The notes under the pieces are model-generated. The model was not told the DNA's origin. It saw nothing but the letters and a program-made list of their open reading frames with translations, and did not search any database. The translations under genes were made by a program, and so were the position numbers. From positions 62,001 to 126,000 of the forward strand of contig JBMNLV010000009.1 of the NCBI GenBank assembly GCA_050953005.1: a stretch of DNA of 64,000 nt, given 5' to 3'. Below, piece after piece: positions 1 to 7,761 of the stretch (its first letter is position 1; every line of letters begins with the position of its first letter). This DNA comes from UBA6115 sp050953005 (GTDB lineage Bacteria > Bacillota > Clostridia > Christensenellales > Aristaeellaceae).

Positions 1-490
1 TACTGACCACGTAAGAAAAAACAGATGAGAAGATTTACACGATAGTTTGTCTTGATTTTTCTTGATCGCGCACGGGGTGCGCACGGTACGGAAACTCAAG
101 AACAGAAAATTGTTTTATGCTGTAAATATTAAGGAACCCTTGATTTAATCGTCCATTGAACTATGCAGTTTGTTTCATGGTACAATAAGGCGAGAAAAGA
201 GAAGAGAACAGGTGGGTTTTATCATGCCACAGGGGTCTGAACAAGAACGAAAATCGCCTATTCATTCTGGCAGCCGGCACCAACCTTCTGTTCATAGATT
301 AGAAAAAATCTCAAGACTGTCGAGCGATAATGCTCAAAAAGTTCGTTAATCAGTGGTTCCTTGACCATCTCACAGCTGAATCATGGGAATAAAAGACCGG
401 ATATTTGTTGCAAACATGATCATTCAGCATATGAAAAAGGATGAAAATATGTGTCGATTTCCAGGGAATCGAAGAAAGGGGAGGACAAGC
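1..490. other. Left-edge region without a convincing gene
   Basis: No gene is supported here. A 41-codon frame at 224-349 has a poor AGGTGGG ribosome site and low-complexity content, so it is not called. A 15-base string at 86-100 nearly matches the terminal repeat of the IS4-type element at 59-61 kb. A weak promoter-like TACAAT lies at 181-186. The 383-490 stretch is in frame with the next gene but has no ribosome site. Confidence 0.5.
86..100 (+). repeat. Solo copy of the IS4-type terminal motif (14/15)
   Basis: GTACGGAAACTCAAG differs by one base from the right terminal repeat of the IS at 59101-60708. There is no transposase beside it. It could be the relic of a lost element or a chromosomal motif that the IS end resembles. 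Confidence 0.5.
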
Positions 491-1456
491 ATGGGTTATC
501 AAAAGTTGCTGGAGATCAGCGATGACTGGCTGAAATACGCGATCCGGCTCAATCTGGGGCGCGAACCCAGGAACAGTCTCGCAGAAATCAGAAATGCGGC
601 GATGGCTGATGGCCGCATCAAAAGATACTTATCCGATATTGCGGATTTTCATAGAATTTTGATAACAAATCACAAAAATCCTGATTTGCCGATACAAAAA
701 ATGCTGTTTTTGCTTGACCTCGGATTTGACATGGAAGTCCCGGAAATCAAAGCGGCTATTGATGAAATCATCCGGCATCGGGACGAGCATGGCATATATC
801 AGTCTTTGACCAATGTGCCCAGGCATTTTGGAGGTGCCGGTGTAGATGTGTTCAGCTGGTGTCTGTGCGACGCGCCCCTGCTTTTGCTGGCTTTGTTAAA
901 AGCGGGTATGGATTATCGTGAATATATCAAACCCGGTGTAGATTATCTGGTGTCTCTATGCCGTGATAATGGATTTCCCTGCGCTGTTTCACCTGAGCTT
1001 GGCAAGTTTCGAGGACCTGGGAAAAAGGGCGACTGCTGCCCATATGCGACGCTGATCATGGCCGATTTACTGTCGTATATTCCTGAATACAGGGATTCCA
1101 GGGGTGCCACGTCCTCTGTGGAAGCTTTGCTGAACCTGTGGGAAAATAGCCTTGACCTGCATCCATATATGTTCTTTATGGGAACTGATTTCCGCAAGAT
1201 GAAAGCGCCTTCGTGCTGGTATGATATTGTCAGCGTTGCAGGAGTTCTCAGCAAATACGAGTTTGTGCGGAATGACCGGCGTTTTCTCGAAATGATCAAG
1301 CATATAAAGGGCAAGCAAGACAAGGACGGCCTTTTTACGCCTGAATCAATATACCAAAAATTAAATGACTGGGATTTCGGGCAGAAGAAAGTCCCGTCTC
1401 CCTATCTGACCTACCTTTGTTATCGAATCTTTGAGCGCTTGGAACAAAGGACATGA
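491..1456 (+). CDS. Prenyltransferase/squalene-oxidase-repeat (alpha-toroid) protein
   Basis: A 321-residue protein with no signal peptide. The ATG at 491 is chosen because AAAGGGGAGG lies just upstream; in-frame ATGs further left have no such site. The sequence is built of helical repeats with GxY/G-x-F turns, for example DEHGIYQSLTN, DNGFPCAV and KDGLFTPES, like the alpha/alpha toroid of terpene cyclases and protein prenyltransferase beta subunits. The DxDD acid motif of true squalene-hopene cyclases is not visible, so cyclase activity is doubtful. Cysteines cluster mid-protein (WCLCD, GDCCPY), which could bind metal. It stands alone, with no isoprenoid genes nearby. The fold is fairly likely; the function is unknown. 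Confidence 0.6.
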   Translation: MGYQKLLEISDDWLKYAIRLNLGREPRNSLAEIRNAAMADGRIKRYLSDIADFHRILITNHKNPDLPIQKMLFLLDLGFDMEVPEIKAAIDEIIRHRDEHGIYQSLTNVPRHFGGAGVDVFSWCLCDAPLLLLALLKAGMDYREYIKPGVDYLVSLCRDNGFPCAVSPELGKFRGPGKKGDCCPYATLIMADLLSYIPEYRDSRGATSSVEALLNLWENSLDLHPYMFFMGTDFRKMKAPSCWYDIVSVAGVLSKYEFVRNDRRFLEMIKHIKGKQDKDGLFTPESIYQKLNDWDFGQKKVPSPYLTYLCYRIFERLEQRT

Positions 1457-1845
1457 AAAAGACAACGCTTTTGCGGAAGGAATAAATAAACGGCCTGTAC
1501 GTGATACCGGTCTTCTTATATGATAAAGTAGTAGCAGTAATACAACATGCCCGCTCCGGTCCTCAGGAACGTGAGCCGGTGAACTGTTCAGAAAGGGACA
1601 GGATGAAGCGAACGGGTCAGATCAAAACAAGAAAGCGCGTGAAGGACCACGGGAAGGCATTTGTTCCCATTCTCTACAGGTATATCGCCACATGTTACAT
1701 AAGCGTCAAACCAATGCACTATAAAACTGGTCTTGATACGAGGCATTACCGCAAGGAACGGAATCAATCGAATGCACGCAAAAACTTTTTTGCTTTATAA
1801 TAATAAAAACCTAACAAGAACGAAATAAAAACCTAACAAGAACGA
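1457..1845. other. Intergenic region upstream of the defence island
   Basis: A 99-codon frame at 1501-1800 has no ribosome site, no recognisable family and odd composition, so it is not called. Composition falls toward AT-rich from about 1790, marking the left side of the island. The tandem repeat listed at 1802-1845 lies at its right end. Confidence 0.5.
1802..1845 (+). repeat. 22-bp unit in exact tandem duplicate
   Basis: AATAAAAACCTAACAAGAACGA occurs twice head to tail (1802-1823 and 1824-1845) without mismatch. The second copy ends at the base before a -35 hexamer (1846). Similar two-copy duplications of unrelated sequence occur at 7632-7675, 10233-10281 and 51566-51613. Confidence 0.9.
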
Positions 1846-1874
1846 TTGACTTCTTTCTCTAAAAGGATTATAAA
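1846..1874 (+). promoter_or_regulatory. Predicted promoter of the Kiwa-like operon
   Basis: TTGACT at 1846-1851, a 17-bp spacer, and TATAAA at 1869-1874. Transcription would begin near 1881, giving a leader of about 185 bases before kwaA. It is the best sigma-70-type match upstream of the pair. Confidence 0.6.
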
Positions 1875-1880
1875 AAAAAC

Positions 1881-2024
1881 ATGCGTGAATGGGCTTTTCG
1901 TTTCAACGAGCTGCAAAAGAAAGAAATATCGGCGGACGAATATTTTGAATGGAAATTAAATTGGCCGTTTACTTGTGATGATGGCGGGCGATTTGAGCCG
2001 TCATACAAGTGGAGAAAATCTTAA
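1881..2024 (+). CDS. Small acidic/aromatic protein, 47 residues
   Basis: ATG at 1881 follows a weak AAAGGATT; the frame encodes 47 residues rich in Trp, Phe and Glu, with the run ADEYFEWKLNWPFTCDD and a WRKS ending. Similar EYFEWKxNWP tails seem, from memory, to occur on short proteins in clostridial mobile regions, so it may be real or the surviving tail of a longer protein. A problem is that the predicted promoter would start transcription almost at this ATG, leaving no leader. Its place in front of the Kiwa-like genes could make it a leader peptide or a relic. Low-to-moderate confidence as an expressed gene. Confidence 0.35.
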   Translation: MREWAFRFNELQKKEISADEYFEWKLNWPFTCDDGGRFEPSYKWRKS

Positions 2025-2064
2025 TAATCTTTTTCATAATTCAGATGAATTATTTTAAGAAAGG

Positions 2065-2601
2065 ATGAGAAAAGTTATGATTAAGCTCTTATACAAAATG
2101 CTGTTGACTATCAGTTCTATAATATTGGTCTTAATAGTGTATTTTATAAAAGAAAAAATCTGGATACAAAGCATAGGAGCCTATACAACTATTTTATACG
2201 TGTGTATTCCACTATGCTTAGCTTATATTTGCATAAAGCTTAGTGCTTTTCTTTCAAACGATTGTATCAAAGGTAATATACTTGGAATTGAGTTAGCGAA
2301 CGATACCTATTTACCAAGTTATCTAGGTTATTTTTTTATCGCACTAAGTATCCCATCCGAAGACAATTTAACGCTGATATTTATTTTTTTTATACTATTT
2401 GTATTTGTTTTTCATTCACAAACCTTGTATTACAACCCTTTGTTTTTAATTTTAGGATATAAATTTTACTATGTAACAAACTCAAAAAACATGAAGATTT
2501 TTATTATTAGCAAACGCGAAATAAAAATACATAACAATGTCTCTTTCAACAGCTTAAAAAGAATTAACGACTATACTTTTATTGATAAGGAGGGTAAATA
2601 A
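2065..2601 (+). CDS. kwaA: Kiwa anti-phage system membrane protein KwaA (probable)
   Basis: A 178-residue, very hydrophobic protein with about four membrane segments (roughly residues 8-28, 36-58, 85-105 and 106-128). A soluble tail follows, carrying YYNPLFLILGYKFYYV and FIISKREI. This length, topology and the GYxFY-to-ISKRE pattern fit KwaA, the membrane partner of the Kiwa phage-defence system. The call rests on these features together with the downstream DUF4868-like gene. The ATG at 2065 touches AAGAAAGG with no spacing, so the ATG at 2077 may be the true start. The stop codon overlaps the next start (TAATG), so the two genes are translationally coupled. Composition is much more AT-rich than guaA next door, suggesting transfer. 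Confidence 0.68.
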   Translation: MRKVMIKLLYKMLLTISSIILVLIVYFIKEKIWIQSIGAYTTILYVCIPLCLAYICIKLSAFLSNDCIKGNILGIELANDTYLPSYLGYFFIALSIPSEDNLTLIFIFFILFVFVFHSQTLYYNPLFLILGYKFYYVTNSKNMKIFIISKREIKIHNNVSFNSLKRINDYTFIDKEGK

Positions 2602-3434
2602 TGAATCATCTACTCGCTAAAGTAAATAATCGGGATGAACAGTATCGAAAAATAATATCTGATAATACAATCTTCTATAACTTTCCTGAAAACTTATCAA
2701 ATCATCATGAATATACACCAGCATACAAGTTAGAAGATGATGAATGGTACTCAGTCAGCAATCTTTCGCAAAAGGAGTTCTGTATTGAACTCATAAAAAG
2801 CGAGTTTGATTCTACACCTTATAAACTTCTTTCTCAAGCAGACCCCAGTAATATTACATATATTTGTGCATTTCAAGATGAGACCGTCTACCATTTTCAA
2901 AGAATTTTTAAATACAGTGTTCTAGAAAGAAAAAAAACTATTCACCTTGGAGACGAAATAACTGTGAAAGAAAATCCTAAGCAAATTATTTTATCTGATA
3001 CTGCAGATGCAATTTATGTTAAAAGCGACGATATTCTCTATTTTCGTAAACTTGAAACAATTGCTCCAATATTCAAAGGTATAGATATTCTTTACAGGGA
3101 GGCAACTGAAGATGAAGTGACAAACTTCTTGAATCAACCTTTTGTCCGTACAGATGGAGATTACAGTGTTGGAAAAGTCGGAAAAGCGAATCGTCGAAGA
3201 CTGGCTATGGCACTTGAATCGTTTAATAAATTAACCCCTAAACAAAAAATTGTAATCTTCAAATACACAAACGAATATTATCCTCAACTAAAATATGATG
3301 GAACAGCTTTCACCATTAACAACGAAGACAATATGAAATATCTTTTATATGGATTGGAACAGCGGTATTATACTACTCCTGCAACAAATGAAAAACTAGT
3401 TGCAAATTCAGTTAGCAATATTCCTAAAAAGTAA
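2601..3434 (+). CDS. kwaB: Kiwa anti-phage system effector KwaB, DUF4868 family (probable)
   Basis: A 277-residue soluble protein. The middle holds the block IILSDTADAIYVKSDDILYF, followed by a gap and LYREATEDEVTNFL. The tail has ALESFNKLTPKQKIVIFKYTNEYYP and ends YYTTPATNEKLVANS. The layout of a beta-rich N-terminal half, a FREATxEEV-like helix and a YYTxP...ANS tail is what I know of DUF4868 proteins of the Kiwa type. In studied systems KwaB binds DNA and acts together with membrane-embedded KwaA against phage. Its start overlaps the kwaA stop. Downstream is the convergent guaA with a shared hairpin. A remote DUF4868 relative outside Kiwa cannot be excluded. Confidence 0.7.
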   Translation: MNHLLAKVNNRDEQYRKIISDNTIFYNFPENLSNHHEYTPAYKLEDDEWYSVSNLSQKEFCIELIKSEFDSTPYKLLSQADPSNITYICAFQDETVYHFQRIFKYSVLERKKTIHLGDEITVKENPKQIILSDTADAIYVKSDDILYFRKLETIAPIFKGIDILYREATEDEVTNFLNQPFVRTDGDYSVGKVGKANRRRLAMALESFNKLTPKQKIVIFKYTNEYYPQLKYDGTAFTINNEDNMKYLLYGLEQRYYTTPATNEKLVANSVSNIPKK

Positions 3435-3454
3435 CTCTTAAATAATTTTGCACT

Positions 3455-3474
3455 CAAAATGCACTCAAAAGACA
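3455..3474 (+). repeat. Short direct repeat at the island/guaA border
   Basis: GCACTCAAAA occurs twice with one base between, about 60 bases outside the guaA stop codon. It might be part of a former attachment site. I did not find a matching copy at the left side of the island. Confidence 0.4.
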
Positions 3475-3480
3475 ATTAAA

Positions 3481-3519
3481 AACGCCGCAATCACTGTGTT
3501 TACAATGGTTTGCGGCGTT
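3481..3519 (-). terminator. Intrinsic terminator between kwaB and guaA
   Basis: AACGCCGCAA and TTTGCGGCGTT pair across an 18-base loop. Read on the minus strand the hairpin is followed by TTTTTAATTG, so it mainly ends guaA transcripts. The plus-strand side (ACTTTGTTT) is weaker. Confidence 0.75.
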
Positions 3520-3526
3520 ACTTTGT

Positions 3527-5062
3527 TTACTCCCACTCAATACTCGCCGGCGGCTTGGTCGTGATATCAAACAGCACGCGGTTGACCCCGGGCACCTCAT
3601 TGACGATGCGGCGGGAGATCAGCGCCAGCAGGTCGTAGGGGATACGGGCCCAGTCGGCGGTCATGAAGTCATCGGTGGTGACGGCGCGGATGGCGACAGC
3701 GGTGTCGTAGCTGCGATCGTCTCCAATGATGCCCACGGAGCGCAGACCGGTGTTGACGGTGAAGAACTGGCTGACCTGACGGTGCAGGCCGGCTCTCTCA
3801 AACTCCTCCAGCAGAATGGCGTCGCTTTGCCGGGTCAATTCCACCTTGTCCCGGGTGAGCTCACCCAGGGTGCGGATGGCCAGGCCGGGGCCCGGGAAGG
3901 GCTGGCGGTCGGTCATTTCCGGTGGCAGGCCCAGGACGCGGCCCAGTTCGCGCACCTCGTCCTTGAACAGGGTGCGCAGGGGCTCAATCAGGCTGGTGAA
4001 GCCCAGCTCCTTTGGCAGCCCGCCTACGTTGTGATGGCTCTTGATGGTGACCGAGCCGGGCGCGGCGCCGGATTCGATCACATCCGGGTAGATGGTTCCC
4101 TGGGCGAAATGGTCCAGCGCGCCCAGCTTGCCGGCTTCCTCACGGAAGATCTCGATAAACTGCGCGCCGATGATTTTGCGCTTACGCTCAGGATCGGTCA
4201 CACCGGACAGGCGCTGATAAAAACGCTCCGAGGCGTCTACTGCGCTCAGGTGTACGGGGAAATGGGCGGTGAAAACCTCTGCTACCAGCTGCGGCTCATC
4301 CTTGCGCATGAAGCCATGATCCACAAAGACACAGTACAGCCGGTCTCCGATCGCTCTAGCAATCAAGGCCGCTACCACCGCGGAATCCACACCGCCGGAC
4401 AAGCCCAGCAGCACGGTGCCCTGGCCCACAACCTTGCGGATGTCCTCGATAGCCTGCTGCGCGAAGCTATCCATGCGCCAGTCCGCAGTGGCACGGCAGA
4501 TGTCCAGCGCAAAGCGGCGGATGATCTCCATGCCCTGCTGGCTATGGGTAACCTCCGGATGGAACTGAACGCCATAAAGGCCCAGCGTCGGCGCCTCCAT
4601 GGCGGCAATCGGACAGGTGGCGGTGGAAGCGGTGGACACAAAGCCATCCGGCAAGGTGCTCACTTGGTAGGAGTGGCTCATCCAGGTGTCTGATTCTGCT
4701 TTGAGCCCTGAAAACAGGCTGGCGTTTGTGTCCAGCTGTACGCGACTGAGTCCGTACTCGCCTTTGGGCGCCTTGCTTACCTGACCGCCATGCTGCACAG
4801 CCATCAGCTGCATGCCATAACACACGCCCAGCACCGGCACGCCCAGTTTGAACAGGCCGGAATCACAGCCGGGAGCTTGCTCCATGGTGACATTGGCCGG
4901 ACCGCCCGAGAGGATGATGCCCGCGGGATTAAGCTGACGAATGTCAGACAGCGGTATGTTGTACGGTACCACCTGAGAAAAAACCTGTGCCTGACGTACG
5001 CGCCGCGCGATCAACTGGGTATACTGGCTGCCAAAATCAACGATAACAATGGGCTTGCTCAT
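3527..5062 (-). CDS. guaA: GMP synthase (glutamine-hydrolysing)
   Basis: Makes GMP from XMP, ATP and glutamine, the last step of guanine nucleotide synthesis. The start is set at 5062, where GGAGGATATCCCAATG gives an ideal ribosome site; the upstream in-frame start has none. The product is 511 residues, normal for the family. The N-terminal class I glutaminase domain has GVCYGMQ with nucleophile Cys about 81 and QFHPEV near 168. The ATP-pyrophosphatase domain opens with LSGGVDSAV near 224. The C-terminal dimerisation domain ends TKPPASIEWE, as is universal. The last codons of guaA are a recognised integration hotspot for genomic islands, and the Kiwa-like island lies right against them. It may be co-transcribed with the nicotinamidase gene 85 bases upstream. 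Confidence 0.97.
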   Translation of the reverse strand: MSKPIVIVDFGSQYTQLIARRVRQAQVFSQVVPYNIPLSDIRQLNPAGIILSGGPANVTMEQAPGCDSGLFKLGVPVLGVCYGMQLMAVQHGGQVSKAPKGEYGLSRVQLDTNASLFSGLKAESDTWMSHSYQVSTLPDGFVSTASTATCPIAAMEAPTLGLYGVQFHPEVTHSQQGMEIIRRFALDICRATADWRMDSFAQQAIEDIRKVVGQGTVLLGLSGGVDSAVVAALIARAIGDRLYCVFVDHGFMRKDEPQLVAEVFTAHFPVHLSAVDASERFYQRLSGVTDPERKRKIIGAQFIEIFREEAGKLGALDHFAQGTIYPDVIESGAAPGSVTIKSHHNVGGLPKELGFTSLIEPLRTLFKDEVRELGRVLGLPPEMTDRQPFPGPGLAIRTLGELTRDKVELTRQSDAILLEEFERAGLHRQVSQFFTVNTGLRSVGIIGDDRSYDTAVAIRAVTTDDFMTADWARIPYDLLALISRRIVNEVPGVNRVLFDITTKPPASIEWE

Positions 5063-5147
5063 TGGGATATCCTCCGACACAGAGTAAAACGGATATATGG
5101 ACAACGCAAAAAACCTGAATGGCTATTGATTCCGGCTAGCTTGAGAC

Positions 5148-5699
5148 CTATTTGTCCGGCATGTTTTCGATGATGACCTGGCAGGTTGCCATGGCGCGCA
5201 GCGCGTTGCGGTGGCTTTGCGGGCTGACCCCCGCGCAGCAGGCAGCGTCGACAATTACACGGATTTCCGGCAGCGCCGCCTTGATGATCAGGGCGTTAGA
5301 AATGACACAGATATCAGTGCAAAGGCCTATCAGGGTGATGGACTCCAGAGGCGCTTGCGCGTGCATATCCTTCAGCAGCTGTGCCAGTTCCAGCGAGCCA
5401 AAGGACGGCTTGTCAAGGGCCGGTCGGCTGCGCAGCGCCTCCAGGCTGGGGTGAATCTGCCAGCCCTCAGTGCCATGGATACAGTGCGGGACAGGCAGCA
5501 GACGCCCTTCCTGGGTGGTCAGATAGTCTTCTCCGTGAGTATCGCGGGTAAAGAGCACCTCGCCGTCAAAGTCCCGTATTTTCCGCAAAACTTGCGGCAG
5601 GATAGCTTGCGCCTCGCTTGTGCCCAGCGCGCCATCAATAAAGTCCCGCTGCATGTCCACAACCAGCAGCAGCTTGCGTCCCGTTATTGTCTTAGTCAT
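5148..5699 (-). CDS. Nicotinamidase/isochorismatase-type cysteine hydrolase
   Basis: A 183-residue protein of the isochorismatase-like fold. The catalytic triad is readable as Asp15 (VVDMQRDF), Lys97 (DKPSFGS) and Cys131 (LCTDICV). RDTH (about 52-55) and the following HCIHGTEGW supply the acid and histidines that bind metal in nicotinamidases. The HGTEGW motif and length favour nicotinamidase (nicotinamide to nicotinate plus ammonia, NAD salvage) over isochorismatase. It overlaps the stop of the upstream phosphoribosyltransferase by eight bases, so the two are probably co-translated. The purine/NAD salvage context, next to guaA, fits. Confidence 0.82.
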   Translation of the reverse strand: MTKTITGRKLLLVVDMQRDFIDGALGTSEAQAILPQVLRKIRDFDGEVLFTRDTHGEDYLTTQEGRLLPVPHCIHGTEGWQIHPSLEALRSRPALDKPSFGSLELAQLLKDMHAQAPLESITLIGLCTDICVISNALIIKAALPEIRVIVDAACCAGVSPQSHRNALRAMATCQVIIENMPDK

Positions 5700-6249
5700 G
5701 CTTCACACTGCCATCAGGGTTGAACAGAGGAAGGGTTTGCAAATAAAGGATGTCACTGCGCTTGCAAGCCGGACCCTCTGCCAGGATCGCCATCTTACCT
5801 ACTACGGCGCCGCCGGCTTCGCCAACCAGCTTTTCCACCGCTTTGAGGCTTTCGCCGGTGGAAATCACGTCGTCCACAATCAGTACGCGCTTTCCGCGCA
5901 TAAAGTCCGCGTCATTCTGGTCGATGAACAGCATCTGGCGGTTGACGGTGGTGATGGAGGTGACTTCGGTGGAAAAAACGTTGCGCATATACAACTTTGG
6001 CGCTTTGCGGGCGATGAGGTAGCGGTTCTCGCGGTTTTGACGCGCCATTTCATATACCAGCGGGATGCCCTTGGATTCGGCTGTGATGAGGACATCGTGC
6101 GGCGGCGCGATCTTGAGCAGGTCACGGGCGCAGGCGATGGTCAGCTCAACATCGCCAAAGATAACAAAGGCGGCGATGTACAGCTCTTCATTGACCGGGC
6201 ACAGGGGGAGGTTGCGGGTCAAGCCCGCGACTTCAATCTTGTAATCCAT
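5692..6249 (-). CDS. Adenine/xanthine-type phosphoribosyltransferase family protein
   Basis: A 185-residue type I phosphoribosyltransferase. The PRPP-binding signature VLIVDDVISTGES is near residues 120-132, and an upstream block ITAESKGIPLVYEMA matches the pyrophosphate loop region of Apt-like enzymes. A substrate-specific hood is present but does not identify adenine, xanthine or hypoxanthine. The start ATG at 6249 has GGAGG a few bases upstream. It overlaps the nicotinamidase gene and lies in the same orientation as guaA, suggesting a salvage operon. Canonical Apt is about 170 residues; this one has an extra C-terminal tail (LPLFNPDGSVKHD), so the exact base is left open. Confidence 0.75.
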   Translation of the reverse strand: MDYKIEVAGLTRNLPLCPVNEELYIAAFVIFGDVELTIACARDLLKIAPPHDVLITAESKGIPLVYEMARQNRENRYLIARKAPKLYMRNVFSTEVTSITTVNRQMLFIDQNDADFMRGKRVLIVDDVISTGESLKAVEKLVGEAGGAVVGKMAILAEGPACKRSDILYLQTLPLFNPDGSVKHD

Positions 6250-6355
6250 GTTTCCTCCATAAGAAAGGGTTTTGCTGTGCTAATTGTAAGAATTTCAGGT
6301 ATCCTTGTCAATCTGCCGGCGTCCTGACCGAAGTCATTTGCTTTCTTCCCGCTGG

Positions 6356-7258
6356 CTATACCTCATCCCAGATGCGCCTGGCGTTCATCAGGCTGACGGC
6401 TGAGGCGTAGGCCGGCTCTTCCATGCCTTCAAACTCGATGGCGATGTTGCCCTGATAGCCCGCGTCCTTGAGCGCCTTCATCGCGGTGTATACATCAAGA
6501 TCGCCCTGGCCCAGGATGGCGCCGCGCAGGTACTTGCCCCCGCGGGAGCGGAACCAGTTGCCGCCGCAGTCAAACAGGGTGGAATCACCCGGATCCCGGG
6601 TGCGTACGTAGAAATCTTTCAGGTGTACCATCTCACAGCGACGCGCCAGGCGCACGGCGGCCGCTGAAGGGTCCTCATCCACGCAGATGATGTTCCCGGT
6701 ATCCAACAGCAGGCCGTAGTTGCCGGTTGTCACAGCGTTGAGCAGACGCTCCACCCGGTCGCAGCCGTTGACAAAAAAGCCGTGGTTCTCAAGCAGCGTC
6801 ATCACGCCGCGTGCTTTCGCGTACTCGGAAATGTGCGTGACCGCTTCCACCATCTGCGGCAACAGCGCGTCAAAGGCTTCCTGGGTGTTTTGGTCCATCG
6901 GGCGGCGGAACGCTGAGATATCATGCCGCATGCGGGGCAAGCCCAATTCCGCCGCGATGTCCACCTCATGGCAGACACGCGCGATTTCCTGTTCCTGTTC
7001 CTCACCTTGCTTGAGCAGGTCAGCCAGCACCGAGTAGTTGACCAGCTCAATGCCGGCATCCTTCGCCCGGCGGCGAATACGCGCGATCATGTCCTTGTCG
7101 ATGGCGCCCGTTGTCGGGTCATCAAAACGAAAAGCAAAGGGGACAAGCTCCATCACCTCTGCGCCGTTTTTGGCTGCCCAGTCAATAGCCTCTTCCAGGC
7201 TCATCTGCCCAGACTTGATCAGGGGATCCAGGGAATAGGAACTAAGGCCGATTTTCAT
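6356..7258 (-). CDS. Sugar phosphate isomerase/epimerase (xylose-isomerase-like TIM barrel)
   Basis: A 300-residue protein of the AP-endonuclease-2/xylose isomerase-like TIM-barrel family. Recognisable blocks are the start MKIGLSSYSLD, LLENHGFF (metal-binding Glu and adjacent His), LLLDTGNI (metal-binding Asp), VHLKDFY (His/Asp) and a final IAIEFEG (Glu). These supply the usual divalent-metal site. The start ATG at 7258 follows AAGGAGGGCGC. Members act on inositols, keto-sugars or hydroxypyruvate; the substrate cannot be read here. The two Gfo/Idh/MocA dehydrogenases 0.5-2.5 kb upstream on the same strand are common partners in oxidation-isomerisation sugar pathways, though tRNA-Sec lies between them. 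Confidence 0.82.
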   Translation of the reverse strand: MKIGLSSYSLDPLIKSGQMSLEEAIDWAAKNGAEVMELVPFAFRFDDPTTGAIDKDMIARIRRRAKDAGIELVNYSVLADLLKQGEEQEQEIARVCHEVDIAAELGLPRMRHDISAFRRPMDQNTQEAFDALLPQMVEAVTHISEYAKARGVMTLLENHGFFVNGCDRVERLLNAVTTGNYGLLLDTGNIICVDEDPSAAAVRLARRCEMVHLKDFYVRTRDPGDSTLFDCGGNWFRSRGGKYLRGAILGQGDLDVYTAMKALKDAGYQGNIAIEFEGMEEPAYASAVSLMNARRIWDEV

Positions 7259-7462
7259 ACGCGCCCTCCTTGAATAACAGGTAATAATGTCTCACCGTTA
7301 CGATACCGCGGGTGCGCGGGAATTTCAACTGCAATGCAGAATGATATGCGTGACAGCGCGGCTGCAAGGAGGATTTTAGATGAGGATTATAATGGGAAGA
7401 AAAGAAATCCGAACCTTGAAACAATGGAGATTCTTTTGCCTTGCCGGAAAAGCCTTGTATAG

Positions 7463-7495
7463 GACAGGGGGCCGCCTGAGATGGCGGCCCCTGTC
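7463..7495 (-). terminator. Strong hairpin just behind tRNA-Sec
   Basis: GACAGGGGGCCGCC pairs with GGCGGCCCCTGTC (one bulged G) across a six-base loop, one base outside the encoded CCA. No long T-run follows on the minus strand, so it may act in 3'-end processing as well as termination. Confidence 0.6.
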
Positions 7496-7496
7496 T

Positions 7497-7593
7497 TGGC
7501 GAGAGCATGTGGGAATCGAACCCACCCAAGAAGCTTCTAACCCCTTACATCGGTTTTGAAGACCGAGGGGCACACCAGCACCCATCTGCTCCC
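7497..7593 (-). tRNA. selC: tRNA-Sec (anticodon UCA)
   Basis: A 97-base selenocysteine tRNA including an encoded CCA. Read on the minus strand it has an acceptor arm GGGAGCA/UGCUCUC with a further unpaired step, and a six-pair D-stem with a four-base loop (GGGUGC-UGGU-GUGCCC). The anticodon arm is UCGGU-CUUCAAA-ACCGA with anticodon UCA, followed by a long variable arm and the T-arm GUGGG-UUCGAUU-CCCAC. The extended D-stem, tiny D-loop, long variable arm and UCA anticodon together are diagnostic. It implies that the genome decodes some UGA codons as selenocysteine; selA, selB and selD are not in the window. Confidence 0.95.
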
Positions 7594-7603
7594 ATGCGCA
7601 AAC

Positions 7604-7632
7604 ATGGTAAAATATCAATGACAACTTGTCAA
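7604..7632 (-). promoter_or_regulatory. Predicted promoter of tRNA-Sec
   Basis: On the minus strand TTGACA (7632-7627), a 17-bp spacer and TACCAT (7609-7604). The tandem repeat at 7632-7675 abuts the -35 directly. Confidence 0.6.
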
Positions 7633-7675
7633 TTGCCCCGAGCAGAAAAACGGATTGCCCCGAGCAGAAAAACGG
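7632..7675 (+). repeat. 22-bp unit in exact tandem duplicate
   Basis: ATTGCCCCGAGCAGAAAAACGG occurs twice head to tail. It lies immediately upstream of the tRNA-Sec -35 hexamer, sharing one base with it. The sequence is unrelated to the other tandem duplicates in the window. Confidence 0.9.
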
Positions 7676-7761
7676 AGCTGCTGGCATCATTGTTGATTGT
7701 GCTGTTTATGACCGTAAGATACCGCCATGTATAAGAGCCAAGCCGGCCTGTCCTGCCTTGC

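Noticed and set aside
224..349. 41-codon frame at the left edge
   Set aside because: Poor ribosome site, low complexity and no recognisable family.
1501..1800. 99-codon plus-strand frame
   Set aside because: No ribosome site, no domain and composition unlike nearby genes.
3782..4693. Plus-strand 303-codon frame inside guaA
   Set aside because: Antisense shadow of a GC-rich conserved gene; guaA is unambiguous.
5063..5147. Purine riboswitch before guaA
   Set aside because: The 85-base gap has no recognisable purine aptamer and guaA seems to follow the upstream gene in an operon.
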